A stretch of DNA of 64,000 nt, taken from FEB-22 sp003105195. GTDB lineage: Bacteria > Pseudomonadota > Alphaproteobacteria > Rhizobiales > Xanthobacteraceae. The position numbers and the translations under genes were made by a program. Each line of letters starts with the position of its first letter. Position 1 is the stretch's first letter. The stretch spans positions 124,001 to 188,000 of the forward strand of contig JAOSKV010000048.1 in the NCBI GenBank assembly GCA_027493405.1, read 5' to 3'. This document shows positions 43,077-52,151 of the stretch, one piece after another. The notes under the pieces were generated by a model. The model was not told the DNA's origin and did not search any database. It was given only the letters and a program-made list of their open reading frames with translations.

Positions 43077-44173
43077 ATGTCGGAATGCAGCACGACCATC
43101 GACCCGCCAGCCGGCGACGATGACGTCGATCCCCTCCGCCGCGCCATGCTGACGGGTCTCGCTGGCGGCGCCGTCACGGCGCTGTTCGGCGCATCCACCG
43201 CGCCCCGGCGAGCGCCGCCTCCGGCATCGGCTTCGTCGGCGCCGCGCAGGCCCAGGGCGCCACGCCCGTCGGCGCACCCTGGTGGCCGTCCCGCTGGGGC
43301 GCCGAGGACCAGGCGGGCGCCAGCAACTGGATCACGCCCGAGAAGATCCTCGACGCGCTGAAGCTCGTGCGCACCGGCAAGACCTACGAGATGGGACGCA
43401 TTTATGAATCGGCGATGCCGAAGTTCGGCGAGCGGGCCTTCACGCTGCGCATCCCGGGCAATCCCTCGGGAGGTCCGCTGGGACGCAATGCGGTCATCTG
43501 GAATGACGAGTTCCTCGCCACCGAGATCGGCCAGGTCGGCACCCAGTTCGACGGCCTCGGCCACATCGGCGTCGCGGTGAAAGGTGCCGACAAGGCCGAG
43601 ATGCGCTACTACAACGGGCTCACGGCGGCGGACATCGGCAGTGCCAATGGCCTCAAGAAGCTCGGCGTGGAGCACATCAAGCCGATCATCACGCGCGGTG
43701 TCCTGCTCGACATGGTGGCGGTCAAGGGCCGCAACATGAATCTCGGCGAGGAGATCGCGGTCGCCGACATCGAGGCCGCGATGCGGCGGCAGAACCTCGC
43801 CGCGGACGCGCTGCGTCCCGGCGATGCGGTGTTCTTCCACACCGGTTGGGGCTCGCTGTGGCTCAAGGACAACGACCAGTTCGGCAAGGGCGAGCCCGGC
43901 ATCGGCATGGCGGCGGGCCAGTGGTGCGTCCAGCGGCAGGTCTGCGTCGTCGGCGCCGACACCTGGGGCGTCGAGGTCGTGCCCAATCCGGACAGCAATC
44001 TCGCCTTCCCGGTGCATCAGGAGCTGATCACCAGGAACGGCATCTTCATCCACGAGAACCTCGACCTGTCCGGTCTCGCGGCCGACAGCGCCTGGCAGTT
44101 CGTCTATGTGATGCTGCCGCTGCGCATCAAGGGCGGCACCGGCTCGCCCGGCCGCCCGATCGCGATCACGTGA
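43077..44173 (+). CDS. cyclase family protein, Tat-exported, leader frameshifted as given
   Basis: After restoring one base the product is about 365 residues. The N-terminus has twin arginines (PLRRAMLTGLAGGAVTALF), then the frame changes near 43199-43207 (one base missing), and APASAASGIGFVGAAQAQG completes a Tat signal before GATPVGAPWWPSRWGAEDQ. The catalytic domain is intact and belongs to the kynurenine-formamidase-like cyclase family: metal motif VGTQFDGLGHI has Gln where KynB-type enzymes have His, as in a known subgroup. DAVFFHTGWGSLWL and GADTWGVEVVPNP complete it. It may hydrolyse a cyclic amide or ester; substrate unknown. Convergent with the UgpB-like gene. Confidence 0.78.
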
Positions 44174-44205
44174 TGATCGCGACGACGGAATGATCGCGCG
44201 CCTTC

Positions 44206-44232
44206 GCGTCCCGGCGCGTGTCGCCGGGACGC
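44206..44232. terminator. hairpin between convergent genes
   Basis: A perfect 11-bp stem (GCGTCCCGGCG with CGCCGGGACGC) with a 5-base loop lies between the cyclase stop and the UgpB-like stop and can serve both strands; no T-run. Confidence 0.55.
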
Positions 44233-44250
44233 GGCACGCCCGCGAGCGCC

Positions 44251-45642
44251 TCAGCGATTGGCCTGCTCGAACCGGCGCAACAGGTCGTTGCCGCGCTTGA
44301 CCGCCGACTCGACCGCGGCGCGCGCGGTCTTCTTTCCGCCGAGCGCCAGCTCCAGCTCCTCCTCGAGCACCGAGCGCACCAGCACGAAGGAGCCGAGTCG
44401 CAACCCCTTCGAGCTCTCGGTGGGCGCCTTCAGCGTCAGCTGCTTGATCGGGATGTCGGCGCCCGGATTGCGGTCGTAGAAACCGTGCGCCCGCGTGAGC
44501 TCGTAGGACGCGCGCGTGATCGGCAGGTAGCCGGTCTCCTGGTGCCACCAGGCCTGCACGCCGGGCCGCGACAGATAGGCGAAGAAGCGCGCCGCGCCCT
44601 TGTATTCCTCCGCCGTCCGGCCGCGCAGCACCCAGAGCGTCGCGCCGCCGATGATCGAGTTCTGCGGCGCTCCCGCGACGTCGGGCCAGTAGGGCAGCAT
44701 GCCGAAGCCGACCTCGAACTTGGCGTTCGCCAGGATGTCGGCGCGCGTGGCGGATGAGCCGATGAAGATGCCGCATTGGCTGCCGTAGAACTTCGGCTCC
44801 GCCGCGGCGGCGCGTCCGCCGTAGTCGAAGCTCCTGCTCTTCTGCCATTCGACCAGCGCGCCGAGGTGGCGCACGATCAACGGGTTGTCGATCAGGAGCT
44901 CGGTGTCGAGCCCGCCGAAGCCGTTGGCCTTGGTGGCGATCGGCACGTTGTGGAAGGCCGACAGGTTCTCGATGTGGATCCAGGACGGCCAGTGGGTCGT
45001 GAAGCCGCACGGGACGCCGGCGGCGCGCAGCTTGCGCGTGACCACCTCGACCTCGGGCCAGGTCTTCGGCGGCGCTTCCGGGTCGAGCCCGGCGAGCCGG
45101 AACTGGTCCTTGTTGTAGTAGAGGATCGGCGTCGAGGCGTTGAACGGGAACGACAGCATGTTGCCGTCGACATCCGCGTAATAGCCCGCGATCGCCGGCA
45201 GGTAGGCGGCCGGGTCGAAGCCCTCCTTCGCCTCCCGCATCAGCTCGTACACCGGATAGATCGCCCCCTTGGATGCCATCATGGTGGCGGTCGCGACCTC
45301 GTTCACCTGCACGATCGCGGGCTGCTGCCCGGTGCGCAGCGCGAACAGCGCAGCCGTCATGGTCTCCGTATAGGCTCCCTTGTAGACCGGGACGATCTTG
45401 TACTCGCGCTGCTGGCCGTTGAACTCGGCGGCGAGGCGCTCGAGCACGCGGCCGAGCTCGCCCGCCATCGCGTGCCACCAATGGACCTCCACGACCGCGC
45501 GCGCCGGCGTCGCGGACACGAGCCAGCATGCCGCGACCGCGACCCATCCGGCGGCGATTCGAGACCAGACCTGGCTCCGCACGCGACTCCCCCGCACGAC
45601 CGCGATCTTGCCATTACGGCATGCCCTTCTTATCACGTTCAT
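44251..45642 (-). CDS. UgpB-like ABC transporter substrate-binding protein
   Basis: About 463 residues from ATG 45642, with a signal peptide ending in SATPARA, although a shorter start at a downstream GTG is equally possible. The family blocks VEVHWWHAMAGELGRVLERLAAEFN, PAIVQVNEVATATMMASKGAIYPV, GFTTHWPSWIHIENLSAFHNVP and the C-terminal region match UgpB, which binds glycerol-3-phosphate or its diesters. It is an orphan: no ugpA, ugpE or ugpC is adjacent. Divergent from the ketopantoate-reductase-like gene, with the two starts less than 25 bases apart. Confidence 0.85.
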   Translation of the reverse strand: MNVIRRACRNGKIAVVRGSRVRSQVWSRIAAGWVAVAACWLVSATPARAVVEVHWWHAMAGELGRVLERLAAEFNGQQREYKIVPVYKGAYTETMTAALFALRTGQQPAIVQVNEVATATMMASKGAIYPVYELMREAKEGFDPAAYLPAIAGYYADVDGNMLSFPFNASTPILYYNKDQFRLAGLDPEAPPKTWPEVEVVTRKLRAAGVPCGFTTHWPSWIHIENLSAFHNVPIATKANGFGGLDTELLIDNPLIVRHLGALVEWQKSRSFDYGGRAAAAEPKFYGSQCGIFIGSSATRADILANAKFEVGFGMLPYWPDVAGAPQNSIIGGATLWVLRGRTAEEYKGAARFFAYLSRPGVQAWWHQETGYLPITRASYELTRAHGFYDRNPGADIPIKQLTLKAPTESSKGLRLGSFVLVRSVLEEELELALGGKKTARAAVESAVKRGNDLLRRFEQANR

Positions 45643-45661
45643 GACAGCCGGGAGGATAGAT

Positions 45662-46588
45662 TTGCGCATCGTGATCATGGGGACCGGCGGCGTCGGCGGC
45701 TATTTCGGGGCGCGCCTGGCGCAGGGCGGCGCCGACGTGACCTTCGTCGCCCGCGGCGCCCATCTGGCCGCCATCCGGGCGCACGGCCTCATCGTCGAGA
45801 GCACGCAGCAGCCGATCCATTTGCAGAACGTGAAAGTCACCGACGATCCTGCGACCATCGGTCCCGTCGATCTGGTCATGTTCGGCGTGAAGTTGTGGGA
45901 CACCGAGGCGGCCGCCCGCGCGCTCGCCCCCGTGATGGGGCCGCAGACCGCGCTCATCTCGTTCCAGAACGGCGTGCAGAAGGACGACCTGCTGCGGCCC
46001 GTCGTCGGCGATGCGGCGCTCGCGGGCGGCGTCGCCTATGTGGCGGCGACCATCGCGCGCCCGGGCGTGATCGCCCAGACCGGGGCGATGCAGCGCCTCG
46101 TCTTCGGCGAGTTCGACGGCCGCCGCTCGGCGCGCATGGAGGCGTTCCACGCGGCCTGCGTCGCCGGCGGCATCAATGCCGAGATCAGCGGCGACATCCG
46201 CCGCGCCATCTGGGAGAAATTCGTCTTTCTCGCGGCCTTGTCCGGGGCGACCGCCGCGATCCGCCTGCCGGTCGGGCCGATCCGCGCCAACCCGGCGACG
46301 CGGCAGCTGCTCCGCGACCTGCTGCAGGAGGTGGTGGCGGTGGGCCGCGCCCATGGCGTCGCCCTGCCGGAGGATTATGCGATGCAGCGCCTCGCCTTCA
46401 TCGATACGCTGTCGCCCGACATGACCGCGTCGATGCACCATGATCTCGCGGCCGGCCGCCGGCTCGAGCTCGCATGGCTGAGCGGCGGCGTCGTCGAGCT
46501 TGGCGAGGCCGTCGGCGTGCCCACGCCGGTGCATCGCGTGGTGCGCGACGTGTTGCTGCTGCATGCCGACGGCCGGACGGAGGGTTGA
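45662..46588 (+). CDS. ketopantoate reductase family protein (TTG start)
   Basis: A 308-residue NADPH-dependent reductase of the PanE/ApbA family, which reduces 2-dehydropantoate or a related 2-oxo acid. LRIVIMGTGGVGGYFGARLAQGG carries the glycine-rich loop; DLVMFGVKLWDTEAAARAL, LISFQNGVQ and GDIRRAIWEKFVFLAALSGATA are family blocks, the last containing the catalytic Lys region. TTG 45662 aligns with family N-termini and has GGGAGGA seven bases ahead. Because a mandelate-racemase-like gene follows after three bases, a catabolic 2-keto acid role is as likely as pantothenate synthesis. Confidence 0.87.
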   Translation: MRIVIMGTGGVGGYFGARLAQGGADVTFVARGAHLAAIRAHGLIVESTQQPIHLQNVKVTDDPATIGPVDLVMFGVKLWDTEAAARALAPVMGPQTALISFQNGVQKDDLLRPVVGDAALAGGVAYVAATIARPGVIAQTGAMQRLVFGEFDGRRSARMEAFHAACVAGGINAEISGDIRRAIWEKFVFLAALSGATAAIRLPVGPIRANPATRQLLRDLLQEVVAVGRAHGVALPEDYAMQRLAFIDTLSPDMTASMHHDLAAGRRLELAWLSGGVVELGEAVGVPTPVHRVVRDVLLLHADGRTEG

Positions 46589-46591
46589 CCC

Positions 46592-47698
46592 ATGCCGCCA
46601 TCATCCGCCGCCGCCCCGCTCACGATTCGCGCCGTCCGCGCGGTCGGCGTCGAGGTGCCGCTGCGCTTCGCGCTCGGCACCAGCCGCGGCACCATCACGC
46701 GCGCACCGCTGCTGCTGATCGATCTCGAGACCGAGGAGGGCGTCACCGGGCGCGCCTATCTGTTCTGCTACCTGCGCGAGGCGGCCCCCGCCATCGCGGC
46801 GATCCTCGAGGAGGTCGCGCGCTGCGTGAAGGGCGATCGCGTCGCGCCGCTCGATCTGTGGGCCAAGCTCTCGGCGCGCTTCGCCCTGATCGGCGTTCAG
46901 GGCATCGTGCGCATGGCGCTCGCCGGCTTCGACGTGGCGGCCTGGGACGCGCTCGCGATCGCGGCGGGCCGGCCGCTCGCCGCCATGCTCGGGGCCGCGC
47001 CGCGGCGCATCCCGGCCTACAACAGCTGCGGCCTCGGCCTGATGGCGCCCGAGGCGCTGGCCGACGAGGCCGAGCGGCTGCTCGCGGGCGGCTTTCGGGC
47101 CGTCAAGCTGCGGCTCGGCTATCCGACGCTGCGGGAGGATCTCGCCGCCGTGCATGCGGTGCGCAAGCGCCTGCCCGGGCATGTCGCCCTGATGGTCGAC
47201 TACAACCAGGCGCTCGATCTTCCCGAGGCGCGGGCGCGCGGCCGCGCGCTCGACCGCGAAGGCTTGTATTGGCTCGAGGAGCCGATCCGCCACGACGATT
47301 ATGCGGGCTGCGCGGCGCTCGCGCGCGAGCTCGCGCTGCCGGTCCAGATCGGCGAGAACTTCTCCGAGAGCGCCGCCATGGCGGGCGCGCTCGCGGCCGG
47401 CGCGGCCGACTATGTGATGCCGGACCTCGAGCGCATCGGCGGCGTCACGGGCTGGCAGCGCGCCGCGAGCCTCGCCGCCGCCCACCGCGTGCCGATGTCG
47501 TCCCACCTCTTCCCCGAGGTCAGCGCCCATCTGCTCGCCGCCACGCCCACGTGCCACTGGCTCGAATATGTCGACTGGGCCGATGTGCTGGTCGAACAGC
47601 CGCTGCGCATCGAGGACGGCTTCGCCGTGGTGCCCGACCGTCCCGGCAACGGCCTCGTCTGGAACGAGGACGCGGTCGCGCGCTACCGGCTCTCCTGA
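46592..47698 (+). CDS. mandelate racemase/muconate lactonizing enzyme family protein
   Basis: A 368-residue enolase-superfamily enzyme. The N-terminal capping domain runs to about 130; the barrel carries the Lys-x-Lys-like FRAVKLRLGYP, metal ligands in LMVDYNQALD, YWLEEPIRHDDY and IQIGENFS, and the C-terminal His in VPMSSHLFPEV. KLR instead of KxK suggests the mandelate-racemase subgroup with one basic residue shifted. It acts on a carboxylate by proton abstraction alpha to the acid; substrate unknown. It is in an operon with the PanE-like gene. Its end overlaps the convergent methyltransferase by 16 bases. Confidence 0.87.
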   Translation: MPPSSAAAPLTIRAVRAVGVEVPLRFALGTSRGTITRAPLLLIDLETEEGVTGRAYLFCYLREAAPAIAAILEEVARCVKGDRVAPLDLWAKLSARFALIGVQGIVRMALAGFDVAAWDALAIAAGRPLAAMLGAAPRRIPAYNSCGLGLMAPEALADEAERLLAGGFRAVKLRLGYPTLREDLAAVHAVRKRLPGHVALMVDYNQALDLPEARARGRALDREGLYWLEEPIRHDDYAGCAALARELALPVQIGENFSESAAMAGALAAGAADYVMPDLERIGGVTGWQRAASLAAAHRVPMSSHLFPEVSAHLLAATPTCHWLEYVDWADVLVEQPLRIEDGFAVVPDRPGNGLVWNEDAVARYRLS

Positions 47699-48309
47699 GG
47701 CTTCGGCTTTTCCGCCACGAGGTCGATCAGCGCCGAGAGCCCGCGATGGCCGGCGCCTTCCGCGATGACGCTGTCGTGCTCCTTGAGCTCCAGGATCGCG
47801 AAGTCCGCGAAGGCCCGCTCCAGGAGCTCGCGCGTGTAGAGGTTCTCGGGCGAGGGCGGCCCGCCCGTGCGGTATTCGAGTTGCTTCGGCCGATAGCCCT
47901 GCATCAGCAGCAGCCCGCCCGGCTTCAGTGCGCGCTTGATGCCGGCGAAGATCCTCTCGCGCCGGGGCGGGTCGGCGAACTGGATGAAGATCGCGACCAC
48001 CACGTCGAAGGCGGCCTCGGGCCACTCCCAATTGTCGAGGTCCGCCTGCGCGGTGCGCAGCCTCACGCCGTGCTGTGCCGCCAGCGCCTGCGCCTTGGCG
48101 AGCGCGCTCGGAGAGAAGTCGATGCTCGTGACGTCGAGCCCCTGGCGCGCGAGCCACACGCCGTTGCGCCCTTCGCCGTCGGCGACCGCGAGCGCCGACT
48201 GGCCTCCCCGCAGGCGGGGCGCCTGCGCGGCGAGGAACGCGTTCGGCTCGGTGCCGAACACGTAGTCGGTGGCGGAAAAGCGCTGCTCCCAGAATTCCAG
48301 GTCCGACAT
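47683..48309 (-). CDS. TehB-like class I methyltransferase
   Basis: A 208-residue SAM methyltransferase. Motif I is ALAVADGEGRNGVWLARQG (a GEGRN form typical of the TehB/thiol-methyltransferase-like group), followed by VTSIDFSPSALAKAQALA, ADLDNWEWPEAAFDVVVAIF and KPGGLLLMQGYRPKQLEY. TehB proteins methylate tellurite or selenium oxyanions; most chromosomal relatives are uncharacterised. ATG 48309 (MSDLEFWEQRFS) is the family start. Downstream of the damaged TPR gene on the same strand. Confidence 0.85.
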   Translation of the reverse strand: MSDLEFWEQRFSATDYVFGTEPNAFLAAQAPRLRGGQSALAVADGEGRNGVWLARQGLDVTSIDFSPSALAKAQALAAQHGVRLRTAQADLDNWEWPEAAFDVVVAIFIQFADPPRRERIFAGIKRALKPGGLLLMQGYRPKQLEYRTGGPPSPENLYTRELLERAFADFAILELKEHDSVIAEGAGHRGLSALIDLVAEKPKPQESR

Positions 48310-48343
48310 CGAAGCCTCCCGCATCCTTCCGGCCGCGTGCGTC

Positions 48344-50689
48344 TCAGCCCACCGGGTTCGGCCCCGAACGCTCCGGCCCGGCCCGGCCCTCGGAGCCCGG
48401 CTTCTGGAGCCAGAGGCTGTACATGCCGACGAACGTATCGGGGTTCTCGGTCTCGAACACGTGCCAGCGGTCCAGGTCGGTCAGCGACCGATCGTCCGGG
48501 AAGCGCGCCCGGTACGCGCGCGCAAGGTACGGCTGTCGAGCTCGAAGCCGATGAAGCGCAGCCCGTTCTCCTCGAGGAAGCGCTTGATCGCCGGCAGCGT
48601 CATCCGGTGCTCGGAGACGTGGAACAGCAGGTCGCGGCAGTCGCTCAGGCTGAAGAAGTCGTCGGTCCGGGTCACCGGCTTCAGGGGATGGTCTTCCGGC
48701 AGCCCCAGCAGCTCCTCGCGGAAGCCGCGGATCTCGTCCGGGCTCGCGCCGAGGCCGCGCGCCGCGATGGCGGCGCGGGCCGTCACCACGTGCCGGCGGG
48801 CGATCTCGCTGTAGAGCCCGACATGCATGAAGCCGCCGGGCCTCAGCCGTTCGAGCAGGATGCGCCATCCCGCATGGGGATCGCCCAGGTGATGCAGCAC
48901 GCCCGCCGACTCGATCAGGTCGAAGCTCCGCGCGATGGTGCCGAGCTCGAGAATATCCGCCTGCGCATAGTCGAGGTTCGTCACGCCGAGAGCCTGCGTG
49001 CGCGCCCTGGCATAGCCGAGGCTCGCGAGGCTCAGGTCGATCGCCAGCACCCGGGCGCCGCCGTAGAGCCGTGCCACGTAGAGCGCGTGCTGTCCGGTGC
49101 CGCAGCCCGCGACCAGCGCGTCGAACCGCGTCCCGGCGCCGCTCGGCGCGAACGGGGACCATGGAAACTGGCGACGCAGGCGCAGGTCGAGGTCGCTGAC
49201 GCGCTGCGAGACCGTGAAGGTCATCCAGCGCGGATAGGGGTTCTCCTCGTATTGCTCCCGCACCGACTGCGAGACCGCGTCGTCGATCGGCGTCAGCCGC
49301 GGGATCTCCGCGCGTGCGCGGGCTTCGGCACGGACGTCGCGCACCTGCTGGGTCAGCAGTTCCTCGAGCCGCGGCGGCCAGGATGCGGCGAGCAGGACAT
49401 CGGCCGAGGGCAGCTCGGCGAGAGGCCGGTAGCTCGCGAGCACGGCAAGTCGGAGCGGCGCGATCGTTCCGCCGCTCGCGAGCGCGCGCTCCGCCGCGTC
49501 GCGCAGCGCCTGCACCCGGGCTCGCTCGTCCGCGGTGCACGCATACACGTACTCGGTCGCGAAGCACTGGCGCGCGAGCGCGCAGGCGAAGTCGATCAGG
49601 TCCTCGCGCGCGGGCTCGTCCTCCGCGCAGGCGAGCAGCGCCGCCCGGCAGGCCGTCAGGTAGGGTTCGATGGCACCGTCGCAGATCCGTGCGTGCACGA
49701 GCAAGCAGCGCAGGAGCGCGTGGTCGGCCGGCAGATCCGCCGCGCCGAACGTGCCTTGGGCGGCGAGGCGCTCTGGCCAGAGCTCCGCCGCCTCCCGGAT
49801 CGCGGGGCCGAGCGCCGGATCGAGCTTCAGGAGCGTCGCGCCGACCGCCGCCACGTGTCGGCCGCCGGCGCCGGCTTGAGCGCCACGGCGCGGCGAATCG
49901 GCGCGGGACAGGTCGGAGGCCCGACGGCATCTCGGCGGTCCCGCAGCTAGGCAGGGGCGTCGGCCGACGCGCACAGCGACCGCGTCGTCCTGGCGCCCCG
50001 CCTGGTGCGCCAGCACGCCGCGCAGGTGCAGCGCGGCGCGTGCCGCGGCCCGCCGCCAGCAGCCTGGCGTAAGCCGGCGGCCTCGGCGAGCTCTCCGGCG
50101 ATGGTCCGCAGCGCCGGCACACTCGGCGTGCGCCGCCTCACCCGCGGGAGCGCGGGGGGGGGGGGGGGGGTTCGAAATCGGCATTGAGTGCGATGGCGTG
50201 CTGGTACTGCGCGATCGCGTCCGCGTCGCGCCCGAGGGCGGCGAGCGCGAGCCCGAGATTGTTGTGGGCCGCCGGCGCGCGTGGATTGAGCGCCACGGCG
50301 CGGCGCAGATGCGGTTCGGCGCGCCCCGGCTCGCCTTGCGACCACAGGGCGTTGCCGAGGTTCATGTGCGCATCCGCATGATCGGGATTGAGGGCGATCG
50401 TGTCGCTCCACCGGGCGATCGCTTCGCCGCGGTGCCCGCGACTCCAATGCACGAGGCCGAGATTGTAGTGAAAGTCCGCCACGCGAGGGTCGAGCGCGAT
50501 CGCGCGGCCGATCAGCTTCACCGCGTCGTCGTGGCGCCCCGCCTGCTGTGCCAGCACGCCGCGCAGATGCAGGGCGTGGGCGTGCCGGGGCTCCGCCGCC
50601 AGCAGCTTGCGATAGAGCCGGTCGGCCTCGGCGAGTTCCCCGGCCTGATGGTGCCGCAGCGCCCTGGTGAACATGTCGGCGGTACGCAT
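48344..50689 (-). pseudogene. TPR-repeat methyltransferase, multiply frameshifted and containing a G-run
   Basis: Reading from 50689 (MRTADMFTRALRHHQAGELAEADRLY): at least four TPR units, such as HALHLRGVLAQQAGRHDDAVKLIGRAI and ADAHMNLGNALWSQGEPGRAEPHL. After a 17-base C-run (50170-50154) the next ~300 bases switch frame several times and partly repeat the first TPR unit. A SAM methyltransferase then follows (VAGCGTGQHALYVARLYG, IESAGVLHHLGDPHAGW, PGGFMHVGLYS), with one more deletion near 48534 before YRARFPDDRSLTDLDRWHVFETENPDTFVGMY. The domain order matches a known TPR-methyltransferase family. Length is a multiple of three overall, but reading is broken. Damage looks like assembly collapse of a repeat region. 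Confidence 0.75.
50154..50170. repeat. 17-base pure G run
   Basis: Seventeen consecutive G interrupt the TPR gene at the edge of a duplicated TPR-coding segment; probable read or assembly artefact. Confidence 0.8.
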
Positions 50690-50914
50690 CGCGATCGGTC
50701 CTGACGGCTCGGCGCGGGCATGAGGGCGCCCGCGCGCCGGATCGCCGACGTTAGGATATCGGGCCTTTGGAAGTCCATGTTCGCGGCGCGGGCGCCCGCC
50801 CGTGCGGGTCGGGCGATCCGGCCGACCCCTTGAACCTGTGCGCGTCAGGACATGACCAACAGCGGAAGGAAGCGCATATGGATCGCGCCGGGGTGGCTCG
50901 AACAGGAGAGAGTC

Positions 50915-51127
50915 ATGAACCGCAAGCTGTTCACTGCCGCGCTGGCACTGCCCGCCGCGCTCGTGGCCGCGCTGATCGTCACGTCGACCACCGCGGATGC
51001 CAAACTGAAATGCAAGAACGTCGGAAAGCGGATGCAGATCTGCGGCGACGCGAAGCCTTTCAAGAGCTTCACCGTCGGCGTCGGCATTCGCTTCAGCAAG
51101 AAGCAGCCCGGATACCAGTCCAACTAG
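50915..51127 (+). CDS. small secreted protein of unknown function
   Basis: A 70-residue precursor. The signal peptide (MNRKLFTAALALPAALVAALIVTSTTADA) leaves about 40 basic residues with two Cys (CKNVGKRMQIC) followed by VGVGIRFSKKQPGYQSN. ATG 50915 is chosen because AGGAG lies nine bases ahead; the upstream in-frame extension is not needed. The pair of Cys could form one disulfide. I do not recognise the family. Confidence 0.65.
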   Translation: MNRKLFTAALALPAALVAALIVTSTTADAKLKCKNVGKRMQICGDAKPFKSFTVGVGIRFSKKQPGYQSN

Positions 51128-51224
51128 GAGGGCTTCCCGATCCGACGGCAACACTCCGTCATGCCGGGACAAGCTCGGCCATGACGAAAGAGTGGATCAA
51201 GTTGAGCGGGAATCTCTCTGGCTA

Positions 51225-51274
51225 GCGCATGTTCCCGCGAAGCGGGTACCGGTTCGCCCGACGAGAGCATGCGC
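51225..51274. repeat. short palindromic repeat, family 2
   Basis: Arms GCGCATG (51225-51231) and CATGCGC (51268-51274) enclose TTCCCGCGAAGCGGGTACC and GGTTCGC, matching the core of the element at 41948. It lies between the small secreted protein and tRNA-Ala. Confidence 0.65.
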
Positions 51275-51355
51275 CGAGCAAGGATCTACGGCCATTCCGG
51301 TCGATGAGCCGGCCAGAGGCGATTCCATTCCGGCGCAAATGCTGTAGGGGGAGAT

Positions 51356-51431
<76 letters not shown>

Positions 51432-51557
51432 ACTGGAAACGGCGCGGTGTCGGGAAGCTCCGCGGCGGTCGATCGGCGCCAGGATCCTATCGGATCGCGG
51501 GCCCAACTGCCCGGCGGTGCCGGGCCGGTCCCCTGAAAACACAAATCAGGGGCGATC

Positions 51558-51956
51558 TCAAGTCTCCTCCTCGTTCTCGATGTCGCCGCCGATGATGTCG
51601 GCCACGTCCTCGTCCTCGTCCTCGTCGGTCTCGAGGAAGGCCGCGTCGTCGAGGCTCTCGTCGCCGACATCCACTTCCTCGTCCTCGGTCTCCGCCGCCG
51701 GCACCTTGCCGCCCGTGGCCTCCGCGTCGGCCTCCTCCAGGGAGACGAACTCGGCATCCGCCACCTCCGGCGTCTCGATCTCCTTTTCGGGAACCGGGAC
51801 CGCCCGCACCGGCTCGGCCCTGACGCGCGTGGTCGTGGCCAGCACTTGGTAGACCGTCCCGCATTTCGGGCAGGTGATCGGATCCTTGCTGAGGTCGTAG
51901 AATTTCGCGCCGCAGCCGGCGCATAGCCGCTTGGTACCGAGCTCGGGTTTTGCCAC
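51558..51956 (-). CDS. TIGR02300 family protein (FYDLN acid protein)
   Basis: A 132-residue protein with an N-terminal zinc ribbon (GTKRLCAGCGAKFYDLSKDPITCPKCGTVY) and a long, very acidic, probably disordered tail (ETDEDEDEDVADIIGGDIENEEET). The FYDLN motif and the Asp/Glu-rich tail define TIGR02300, found in Alphaproteobacteria upstream of aroA, exactly as here. Function unknown; the fold suggests interaction with a nucleic acid or basic protein. Divergent from aroA. Confidence 0.93.
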   Translation of the reverse strand: MAKPELGTKRLCAGCGAKFYDLSKDPITCPKCGTVYQVLATTTRVRAEPVRAVPVPEKEIETPEVADAEFVSLEEADAEATGGKVPAAETEDEEVDVGDESLDDAAFLETDEDEDEDVADIIGGDIENEEET

Positions 51957-52151
51957 GAAGCGTGAATCCTTGAGCTGTGCGAAAATCGGCGCTTCCCTTG
52001 GCGCCTTGGCGCCCGGCTGTCAATAGCAGCACCCCGGGTCCGCAATTGCGGCCCCGGCGTGGCGGGCTGACGCGTCGGATCCGCGCCCAAGCGCCGGTTT
52101 GCGCGCCCCAGCGGTTTGTGGTCTAGCACGCACGCCACTGGAATGCCCGCC

